Source: Circinella minor | Lineage: Eukaryota; Mucoromycota; Mucoromycetes; Mucorales; Lichtheimiaceae | Length of the DNA stretch: 64,000 nucleotides | Assembly: GCA_016758965.1 (NCBI GenBank) | Contig: JAEPRB010000130.1 | Location: forward strand, 50,549 to 114,548 | Reading direction: 5' to 3' | Part shown: piece after piece, positions 13,789-23,417 of the stretch | Layout of the letters: each line of letters opens with the position of its first letter | Numbering within the stretch: the stretch's first letter is position 1 | Notes under the pieces: generated by a model | Told to the model about the DNA's origin: nothing | Database searches by the model: none | The model's input: the letters and a program-made list of their open reading frames with translations, nothing else | Made by a program: the position numbers and the translations under genes

Positions 13789-14249
13789 TTATGCCCATAG
13801 TTTTGTATAGTACGTTCTACAATAAGTGAAGCACATCAATTGTCGTTGTTTTAGATTTTCGTTATAAATTAGTAAATCATACATAATATTGTTACATACA
13901 GAAAAATTCTTGAAAAATTCTATGTCTTTAGTATGACTACATATACTAAACCTCTCACACTTGAATAATTGCTTTTGGTAATACCGCTGTGCTGGAGATT
14001 AAATATTAAGTGAGTCAAGGTACTATCACAAAGATGTATACCTTCAAAACAGAGCAGCAAGAACAATATGGCAGTAAGCTTTTGAATAATCAATTTGAGA
14101 GCTTCAACAGGGATATCAGATCTATAATTAAATATAAGGAAGGCTATCAATAGATTAAGCATTGTCTTTCTTCTCAAACAAAAAAAAGAACATAGAAGTG
14201 TATAAATGCGTACCGGATTGTTGGTAATTTACTAAGTTTGATGCAACAG
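13789..14249 (-). pseudogene. Possible spliced gene remnant, weakly tyrosine-recombinase-like
   Basis: Three phase-consistent exons can be read: 14249-14214 (acceptor TTTTTCTTCCAG, donor GTACGC), 14121-14042 (acceptor AATTATAG, donor GTATAC) and 13991-13789 (acceptor ATCTCCAG, stop TAA). The joined reading contains IIQKLTAILFLLL followed by CFEAQRYYQKQ. This loosely recalls the KL..LLAL....R segment around the first catalytic arginine of tyrosine recombinases of eukaryotic mobile elements. Further upstream and downstream the frame is broken and I found no start. It may be a decayed recombinase gene or a chance alignment of splice-like motifs. The joining is by eye and the family guess is weak. 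Confidence 0.2.
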
Positions 14250-14629
14250 CTGGAAGAAAAATATTTTTAATATCATACGTACGTAGGTGAAATGAATTAA
14301 GTAATCAATATTTCTATCACGAGTGTTTGTTTTTCTTCTCGACTAATAATTAGTTGTCTTTGACGGACGCTTTGTTTTACTAATAAAACTGCCCAATTTA
14401 AATTTCAAATTTTATGTCAATGAATCAAACAAAAAATTACTGCTATATATCTTTGTTTCTCACCCGGTTACTACTGTATTCTACAACCATAATCACCATA
14501 CGCAATAATAAGAAACCTCGTTATTTTTTATAGATTAATAACCGTAGTATATCGTGCTTTGTTCAAAATATAGATTGTATATCAGTATTTTTTGTCTTAT
14601 ACGTAGAAAGTATATTGAATCAAAAATAA

Positions 14630-14630
<1 letters not shown>

Positions 14631-14666
<36 letters not shown>
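14631..14666. repeat. (CA)18 microsatellite
   Basis: A perfect dinucleotide run of 18 CA units in a non-coding region. It is the longest perfect CA run in the window. Confidence 0.97.
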
Positions 14667-14667
<1 letters not shown>

Positions 14668-15323
14668 GTGTAATCCCATAGAAGCTGTATATCTAGATAT
14701 CAAAAGCGTCAAGCTGTAAAAATCCCAATAGATTAAGTAACAGTTACTTAACCCGTAAAATGGTTGATCTGGCTCAACTCTCTTATTGAACTCGTTCTTT
14801 CAACTTTTCGTTTTCAAGGTAAATACATTATGTCAAAAGTTCAGTACTCGTTGACATACTTCTCCTCGATTATATCTGTGTTTTCAATACCTCAGCTATA
14901 TAGATACATTGCTGTATGTATCCACATGGACTTATTCTTTTGACTTCTTACGTACCGTGAAGCAGGGCTGTTCATGGAGGTGGCTTTCTGTTTTTATACC
15001 ACGTTTCTGCTGAGATGCTTGTTAATATCGTCCCAGATAACAATAAAGAATTGGATTATATTTTTAGTCACTTAACATAGACAGACTCAGCGAAGATAAT
15101 ATAAAGTTATGACTTGACCGATTTTTCTTCTTTAGCTTTTTATTATAAATAACATAGGTGTTATACGTACACAGAAAAAACAGTTATTTCTTGACACTAA
15201 ATAAGTCAATTTTGTTTTATACTGTACGTAAGTATAATTACAAGCTTTAAAGAAAAAACTTGCGATATCATATTACGTAGATCCGTTAAGTACTGAGGTC
15301 AATTACATCCATAATTATCATGA

Positions 15324-15502
15324 TACAGTAAAACCCCGTTTTTTGCATCCCCGTTTTTTGCACAACCCCTCTTTTTGCACACCTTTTAGGAAAAATCCAC
15401 TTTGATTTTACTATGTTTTCGACCCCACTTTTTGCACACCCACGGTTTTTGCACTACTTCCAAGTCAAATCCCACCTGTGCAAAAAACGGGGTTTAACTG
15501 TA
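15324..15502. mobile_element. Pogo/Tc1-mariner-type MITE (175 bp, TA target duplication)
   Basis: The element starts TA|CAGTAAAACCCCG (15326) and ends CGGGGTTTAACTG|TA (15500). This gives imperfect terminal inverted repeats of about 22 bp with CAG...CTG ends and a TA duplication, the hallmark of pogo/Fot-like members of the Tc1-mariner superfamily. The interior has no coding capacity. It contains five direct copies of a TTTTTGCA-type subrepeat (near 15342, 15354, 15371, 15429 and 15446), plus the inverted copy in the right terminus. It is therefore non-autonomous and would need a transposase encoded elsewhere. Confidence 0.82.
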
Positions 15503-16865
15503 CCCACGTAATGTGTTCCATACGTATACAATTTTCTACGTTAACCTTTTAATAGTTATAGCATACGTACTAGCATATATTCATTATTATCAGATCTGCA
15601 TTACTATAATCTATATCCATTATACAGTATGTAGTCACAAAAAACTTGAATTTGTTTGGATACGAATTTTCAACTATTCAGCTTGATACAGTAGTTACTT
15701 TGCACAGCTTATTTTGTTTTGATAAGGTGGTGAACAAGCATATTACATAGCGTTTTGATAAGATGGGATTCAAAACAGTAGTTCAATATTCTTTTTTTCC
15801 CAAAAGAAAAATCAGTAATTATATATGCATAATAAACACCAACGACAGTTTTGCATTAATCATGACTACAATACTAAATATATGCTCTTTGAAAAACGAG
15901 CAAGATTGGGATTTTATATGTTTTTTTATTAAGTTGAAAAAAAGGAAGAAAAAATTATCCGATCCATACAAGAACAGCCGTGAAGCGGTCTAAGGCATAA
16001 AATGTCGTAATCAATATACAAACATTAGACAAAAGCGGCAATGCAGTAATACTGTTTTCTATCCTTGTAAGATCGCCTGCTAGACCTATTTCAAATCTGT
16101 AAGTCATTTGCTACTAGACCAAAAATGTTGCTATACTTGAAACCACAAAAATGCGGTGATACAAGTAAACACCTTTATTTCGGGGGAACCTGCACAATAA
16201 AAACGCATGAAAAAAAATATGCGAAGGTTTTTTTAGTGCTAAATTATCAAGCCATCTCAGTACCCACCAGTACTATTTATCATGTATAATATGATACGTT
16301 TCTAGATAATTCAGCAAAATAAACAACCGCATGTTATGTGATACACAAAATGAGGCGTAAAAATGCAGCACTTTTTCTCTGCCTTTTGACATAAAATGGG
16401 TTGTTCACATAAAAAATAGCTTTTACAACAAATGAAGAAAACCCAAGATGTATACCTGGCTGCTTTGTTACTATAAGTAGCAAAAGTAAAAGAGCTGTGT
16501 AAGTACGTAGCATGGTTCATCGTTGTTGACCCTTGACAAGTAATACTGTAGCTTACCACTTTGATTTGCTGTCAAAATAGGGAACGAATTGTTAGATATT
16601 AAAACACACTATAGCATGAACCGTCTGTAAAAAATGAATGATCAGCATTGTATATCTCATATGGTGCTAATTAGTGAAGTGGTAATGATAAGGCGTATGC
16701 ATTTCGTCCTGCCGAATTACGAATACCATATTCTTTGTTTTCTTTTTTCTCTCACCTTACCAACATTGTTTTCTCTCCGCAATTCCTCCTTTTTCCTCCT
16801 TCCTCTCTTTTTATTTTATTTTTCCTTTTTTCAACTTTTTTCATCATATTATATTACAAGTTGAC

Positions 16866-17810
16866 ATGACATCGGAAGCTCATCATATACTAATGCCATC
16901 CGGGATACCGTTTCCGGAATTTTATCAAGCTTCAATGAATTGGCGAACACCCGTTGCAGGTATCCTTATGTACTTGACAATTGTATATTTATGGACAATC
17001 TGTGTGCTAAAAAAGCAAAAACAGACTGATGGTTCAAAAAAACCATCCACATCATCCAAAACCAGTAGTGGAGTAATGCTATTTTTCGTACTTCTTCATA
17101 ATTTGACGCTTGCTATTTACTCTGGATTAACGTTTTATAAAATGGCTACCGCTCTTCATCGAACACGAATCCGAGATGATGTTTCCACGTTTGCCAAGGT
17201 AAAAATACAGATAAGAGTTTCCTTCAAAAGTAGCATTACCGCCAGAATAGCAGCAGCTATAGTAGTTATAATATATTTATATGAATCTTTTATTTTTCTC
17301 ACTTAGGTCTGCGATTTGGATGAATACTTTTGGAATGATGCCTTAGGATACTGGGGATACTTTTTCTATCTTTCCAAATTTTATGAATTCATCGACACAT
17401 TCATTATTCTATTAAAGGGAAGAAAACCATCTTTACTACAAGAATATCATCATGCTGGAGCCATTATAACCATGTGGGCAGGCATTCGATATAGAACAAC
17501 GGCTATTTGGGTGTTCGTAACATTTAATAGTCTCATTCATACGCTTATGTATACCTATTATGCTTCAACCACCGTGGGTTTTCATCCTCCTGGCAAGAAA
17601 TATTTGACATCTTTACAAATTAGTCAATTCTTACTGGGTATGTCTATGGCTGTTATGTATTTATTTACACCTGGATGTTCCGAAACACCTGGCGAACAAT
17701 TCACTCTGAAGCTCAACTTGAGCTATTTGATGCCCTTGACCTTGCTATTCATTGATTTTGCTCGAAAGACATATGGTCGGCGTCAAGAAATAAAGAGAAA
17801 AGCGGCTTAA
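16866..17810 (+). CDS. ELO-family very-long-chain/polyunsaturated fatty acid elongase
   Basis: Condensing enzyme (3-ketoacyl-CoA synthase) of microsomal fatty-acid elongation, acting in the ER membrane. Two exons, 16866-17198 and 17307-17810, with a 108-nt intron (GTAAAA...CACTTAG, phase 0), give 278 residues, a normal ELO length. Several hydrophobic segments are visible (GILMYLTIVYLW, VMLFFVLLHNLTLAIYSG and others). The ELO signatures are present: KFYEFIDTFIILLKG, and the histidine box, here QEYHH followed by AGAIITMW. The C-terminus is basic (RRQEIKRKAA), suiting an ER membrane protein. The first residue of the usual HxxHH box is Gln. This change is known among some elongases, especially those acting on unsaturated or shorter chains, so substrate cannot be assigned. 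A TC-rich stretch precedes the ATG. Confidence 0.93.
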
Positions 17811-19140
17811 AGAAAGTGTTTGTTTGGCGTGCGGTGTACAAAAAAAGAAAAATTTTTTTTTATAAATTTTATATTGTGCGTCCCATCCCTTTTCATATCA
17901 TACCCTTTCTTTCTCCTTTTTATTTTTTCTTCTGCTTCTCCCATCAGGTTTTTTTTCCAATAGTATAACGTTGTTTTCATAAGGGTAAGCCATTATTATT
18001 TTTGTATTATGATTTTCTGTTACAAATTCCCTTTCCCTATCTATCCCACGTAGTCATGTCAGGTAGATCTTCGAGCTTTCATAGCTATCATTATATGAAG
18101 ATATTCCGTTACACTCGTGGAAGAATAAATTTTTCGTTTCGCCTGTGAATTCTCTGTTTTAGAGCGTTTACGATAGAGATGGAGTTGCTTCTCGAAGAGT
18201 TGAAGGCTGGCAGTTTTTTTTATTGTGGCCGTCTTCGTAGTTTTGAAGCAGACATTATATCACCCTTTATTATTTTTTTTTATTTGTTATTATTATTGTT
18301 CTAAAAAAAGAAAGCAAGATGGCCTAACGCGTTTTTCTCTTTTTTTTTTTGGCTCAACCAGCTTTTATATTTTTTATAGGAGCTTTAAGGATGGCAAGGA
18401 AAATAGTTAAAATTAGATTGTGTTTTTGTGTGTATGTTAAACTATAATAAATGTTTGTTTTTTTTGAATATAATGATGAAACATTTTTTTTTTTACTTCT
18501 GTATTTTTTTCAGTGAGGCAAAAAGCGGGGAGAATGAATATAATTTTTTTACATAAGCCACGTTGAGTTAATATGCAGATCTCCGTTAGACCACTTAGTT
18601 TAGTGCTAGAAAAAAAGCAGGATGCCCCAGACCATTACACGAGGACATTTGATCAGCACAAAATAAAATTTCAAAAGGTCATATTGATGATGGTATAAAA
18701 TATTGCTATGAAAACAAAAAAAAAAAAAAGTAAGTTACCGTCCGTTGCCATTAAAACTTTTCAAAAAAAATAAAGCATGCGTGTAACCATGACAATAATG
18801 ATGCATATTAGATTTGGGAAGATTATTCCATAATCTGTTATAAAATTTATCAAAAAAAAGTGGCTCGATTCACATTAATTAATGGCCCTGTGTGCATATT
18901 TTCTACACTGATGAGGCGCGTAAAAAAACACAAAGTCCTTATTGCAACAAGTTTCTTACTACGCTGTGTGGCGTGGAACAGATTATTTAGATATACTGCT
19001 ACATACCACTATTACACAGGGTTTCCGCATTTTTTTCTTCTTTTTTCCTTCTTTTACTCTCCTCCTTTCTCTTTTATTTTCTTACACCCTCTTTTCTTCA
19101 CCATTTCAAAGTTTTGAAATTCATATAACCGACAAACTCA
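17811..19140. other. Intergenic: elongase 3' end and Zds-like gene promoter
   Basis: AT-rich with many T and A runs, and no gene seen. A pyrimidine-rich stretch (about 19020-19110) just upstream of the next ATG is typical of the 5' leaders in this window. Confidence 0.5.
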
Positions 19141-20984
19141 ATGACGATGACAACGACTCTCATTACTAATACGTTACCAAGCAAGGAAATAATTGCCCAA
19201 AAGAAGTCGTTAATTCCACCTATACCAAACGAAGAAGACGAAGAAAGGATTAAACGTCGTCAACGAAGAGCCAAACGATCTAAAAGTATTCCAACAGATA
19301 TGGGACAAGTACTAAAACAGCTGCAGTTACCGATCGAAGAAGTTACGAATAATTTGGGATCATTTTCTCACCTGATATGGTAACAATAAAAGCAATAATA
19401 CGAAAGAGGAAGTGCAGAGAGTCGGATGAAAAGCAAGGAGAAAGAAATCATAATGCAAAAAAAAAATTATATTATTACGATTGTAATATATTCCCCATAC
19501 AAAATAAATGAAAACACAACATTATTTTGCTCTATCACTTCTCTCTCTCACGCACATATTTGTATACATACGTAAAATGGGAAAATAATAATGTGCACGC
19601 GACCTAATTTTTTTTTTATAATTTTTTAGGGTTCCCGCGCACAAACATCCACAAATTGCCCCAAGCGAATTTACCTCATGGATCCAAGGTTTTACAAGTC
19701 ATCATGTAGATAGTAACGAAAATAACACATCACCACCATCGCCCCTGATGTCATCTTTTATGCTCAGCAACAGCAATATGAGCAACAAATACTCAAACTT
19801 GCAGCGCAAAAAATCAAGTTTATCTAAAGCGTATACATTGAATGAACTTCTTGAAAACAATAATGACTTACCACAAGGTGCATATTTTGAAGCAGACGAA
19901 TGAAGGAAAAGAGAATAATATAATATTAGCTAATTATTAATATTATTAGTTATTATTATTTTTCCTCATCATGGGATCATGATCCATCTTCACACTTTAT
20001 TCTTTTAATAATATTGTTCTATTAAAAATGTATATAGAGAGAAATACACGGGCTGATATATTTAATCGGTATTCGACCACAGAGGATAATGATTCTCCAG
20101 TTCTTGTACCACGCGAAAATACACTTTCTCGAAGATCTGCATTGTCATCCCGGAGTACCAGTGGCGGACGCCGAAGACGATCTATGACTGGTCTGGAAAT
20201 TAACATCAAGAACAGCGTAAAGTCTCAATTAGAAAACGAAGAAGCAGTATTGATCCCGCCGGGCGGGATTACATTATACGATCGACCTGTCAGTATGAGT
20301 GAATGGATAGATTTAGGTGATGCAAGTCTTTTCAACGGTAACAACAACCTGTTTTCGCGTGTGCATGGTCGAGTATGGGTAAACACTCCTCCCCCAGTTC
20401 CACCACCACACACGGAAAAGACCAGTTTCGCATTATATCCGTCTTCACCGTCAGCAAGTATTTTACAATCACCTAGTCCCACTAGTGCTTTAGCTTCATC
20501 ACTGCCTGATCAAAAACAACAAATAGAACAACAGACGACTGTGGCAGAACCAAGAAAACGAAGAAAGAGTATAAAACAATCTGTAAAACGTAAAAAATCA
20601 TGGATTGCTAATTTGTTTCAGCAACAACAAGGAAACAACAGAGAAACAATAGCATCGTCACCATCAGCCCAACCAAATAATAAAAAGACCGAGAAAAAAG
20701 GACTTGGGTCATTGATAAGCAGATCATTAACTTTACCCAGCAAAAAGAAACGATTACAGTCATCTCATGAGCCATTATCAGCATCTGTTCCATCAACAGA
20801 TCCTAATTTTATTTTATTCCAAGGTCATGAACGACTTCCATTACATACAGAACGGGCCATTTATCGTTTGTCACATATGAAACTCACCAATCCACGAAGA
20901 CCTTTACATCAGCAAGTTCTAATCTCGAATTTTATGTTCGCATATCTCTCTTTACAACCTGGATTTCAATATTATCGACAACAA

Positions 20985-21015
<31 letters not shown>

Positions 21016-21125
21016 AGGAACAAGGATCACAATTTACATCATCATCTCCCTTGCATAAACAACTAAAAAATGATACTCTTAATTCAACGACAAGAACCGC
21101 CATAACAAGGCCAGTGTTCTGTTAA
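19141..21125 (+). CDS. Zds1/Zds2-like protein (three-exon gene)
   Basis: Likely regulator of PP2A/Cdc14-linked mitotic exit and polarity, as for yeast Zds1/Zds2. I read one gene: exons 19141-19379, 19630-19877, 20083-21125, phases 2 and 1, giving 509 residues. The first junction is well supported. The second (donor GTGCAT, acceptor GACCACAG) is inferred, because exon 2 alone would stop at 19903 and exon 3 alone could start at 20028. Reasons to join: exon 1-2 contains a conserved-looking VPAHKHPQIAPSEF block and RKKSSLSK, while exon 3 carries VPRENTLSRRSA. Its C-terminal block ERAIYRLSHMKL, then NPRRPLHQQVLISNFMFAYL, matches my memory of the Zds C-terminal domain. The middle is Ser/Pro/basic-rich, and a poly-Gln run of about 15 follows the domain. 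Alternative: two separate genes. Confidence 0.78.
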
Positions 21126-21517
21126 ATTACTATAGATGTATATAGATAGGTTTTATTATAGATAACATGAGTTTATTGTTCTTAAAAGAATACATCTTTT
21201 TTTTTCGTTGGCGGAACTCTAAAATCCCTTTATTGTTTGTGTACCTTTGATTGAGGGAATATCATATTCTTTATATTTGGTTAATTCTAATAGTATATTA
21301 GCAGCAGTAATCTAATAATATTACTCGTCTAATTATTGCTTAGGAATCACGAGAGTCTTTTTTCTTCTTCCTTTCTTTTTTTTTCCAAAAAAAAAAAGTA
21401 TTCTGTATACTTATATATATATTCCCACCAGCTCAACTTTTATTTTGGTTGCTTCAATAATAAAGATACTACATACACAAATAATAATAATAAAAGTGCA
21501 AACACTTTATCACACTT

Positions 21518-23417
21518 ATGGGTAACAATATTTCAAAGAAACGTAAACAAAGTCGTCACAAGCTTCCAACTCCTGTACAAACAGTTTATGTTTCTGACAA
21601 TGACTATAGTACAAGTACAGCACAATCGGGAAACTCCATTCTTGTTAGACAAAGATCATCTGCACCACAATCACCAACAAGACAACAACAAGAAGGAAGA
21701 GGGATGGCGGCATTGACACAGTTGAATCCTGAATACCCAATATCACCCGAAGAACAACAAAGCTATTTTACATCGACGTCACAAACACAACAACAACGAG
21801 AAGCCATAAGGACTTCCCAAGAAGAGTATCATCATTATCATCACAATAATAATACTAATAACAGTGATCATCCACAGCATAAATTATTATCACAATCCGA
21901 TTATTGGCCACCTCATCAACAGCAACAGCAACCTTCTCAATCAAATCAGTATAATAACCATAATACTATTGAAGATAATAATCAGCTGACAGCAAGTTCT
22001 TTAAACCAACTGACAGTCGGTAGCATGATGTTGAAAGCACCATTACAAATCGACGATTGTATACGTCGGCTGATCGACGTCGGACGATCCAACAAAATAC
22101 AAAAACAGCTTTGTTTAAAGAACTCCGAAGTTAACGCGATTTGTCGACAAGCTTTGGAAATTTTCATGACTCAACCTGTAAGTTTATCTTTTTAAGGGTC
22201 AAGGGTCAAAGTAAAAAAAAAAAAAGTTGAAAAGAAAGGGTTCCAATGGATTTTATAAGGATGGCTGTGTTTTTGTATGTTTATCATAAGCTATACTATA
22301 TTAAGCTTAGTAAATAAATTGCTCACACTTTCTCCTTTCCTCGTCATGCTTTTCTTTCTTCTCCATAACTACTACTACCCCTATTTTTATCTATTACCAA
22401 AAAAAGACACTATTAGAATTGTCACCGCCTGTAAAGATCGTCGGCGATACGCATGGTCAATTCACTGACCTAATTCGGTTGTTCGACATGGGAGGGTTCC
22501 CACCAAGCAGTAATTACTTATTCCTCGGTGATTATGTCGATCGAGGAAAGCAATCGTTGGAAACCATGCTTTTGTTGTTGTGTTACAAGATCAAATACCC
22601 AGAAACGTTCTTTTTATTACGTGGAAACCATGAATGCGCTAATGTAACAAGAGGTATATACATTTTATGTGAAAAAAAAAACATTTTTAAGAAAATCATT
22701 CATCATAAGAACGTGGATGAGAGTGAAAGAGAAGGAAACTGATAATGATTATTAATACTAATAATGGATGTTACATGCTAATACATAGTGTATGGATTTT
22801 ATGATGAATGTAAACGACGGCTTAATCCAAAAATGTGGCGAATTTTTATTGATGTTTTTAACACGATGCCAATTGCAGGCCTTGTAGCTAACAAAATATT
22901 TTGTGTTCATGGCGGCTTGTCACCTTCGTTGCACAACATGGATGAGATCCGTCAATTGGAACGACCTACCGATGTACCTGATTATGGTTTATTAAATGAC
23001 TTACTATGGTCAGACCCATCAGAAACGACAGTGGATTGGGAGGATAACGAACGCGGGGTTTCTTATTGTTTTGGTAAAAAGGTTGTGAATGAATTTTTGG
23101 CCAAGTTTGATTTAGATCTCGTGTGTCGAGCCCACATGGTTGTTGAAGATGGTTATGAGTTCTTTAATGATCGAACCCTTGTTACTGTATTTTCTGCACC
23201 GAATTATTGTGGTGAATTTGATAATTTTGGGGCGATCATGAGTGTCAGTGAAGAGCTGTTGTGTAGTTTCGAATTGTTGACTCCTGCAGATCACCCATTG
23301 GCTCAACAGCAATTACATCAGCAACAACAACAACAACATCAGCGACAGCAACAGCAACATCACCACCACCACCACCACCAGCAAAGCCATTATGATACTG
23401 ACAATGGTTATATGTAG
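21518..23417 (+). CDS. PPZ1: Ppz-type Ser/Thr protein phosphatase (PP1-like)
   Basis: Metal-dependent Ser/Thr phosphatase of the fungal Ppz group, which controls cation homeostasis and wall integrity and is inhibited by Hal3 in yeast. Exons 21518-22177, 22407-22653, 22789-23417, phases 0 and 1, give 511 residues. It starts [10 protein letters not shown], an N-myristoylation-type start like Ppz1. A disordered Gln/Ser/His-rich region covers residues about 10-175, then the catalytic domain: [47 protein letters not shown] and [11 protein letters not shown]. The usual GDIHGQ/GDVHGQ is GDTHGQ here. The acceptor of intron 1 (AAAAAAG) is purine-rich and weak, but it alone restores [11 protein letters not shown]. 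The C-terminus is an unusual Gln/His tract including seven consecutive His. Distinguished from ordinary PP1 by the N-terminal extension and the Ppz-like sequence. Confidence 0.92.

Larger units (their letters stand above)
11617..16865. other. Gene-poor 5.2-kb region with microsatellite, MITE and possible gene remnant
   Basis: No convincing intact gene. It holds a T11A19 tract (13030-13059), a (CA)18 microsatellite, a pogo-like MITE, a possible spliced gene remnant on the minus strand (13789-14249) and about 13 TACGTA palindromes. The promoters of the MAPKKK (left end) and the elongase (right end, T/C-rich just before 16866) must lie at its edges. Short open frames elsewhere show no motif and look random. 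Confidence 0.55.
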
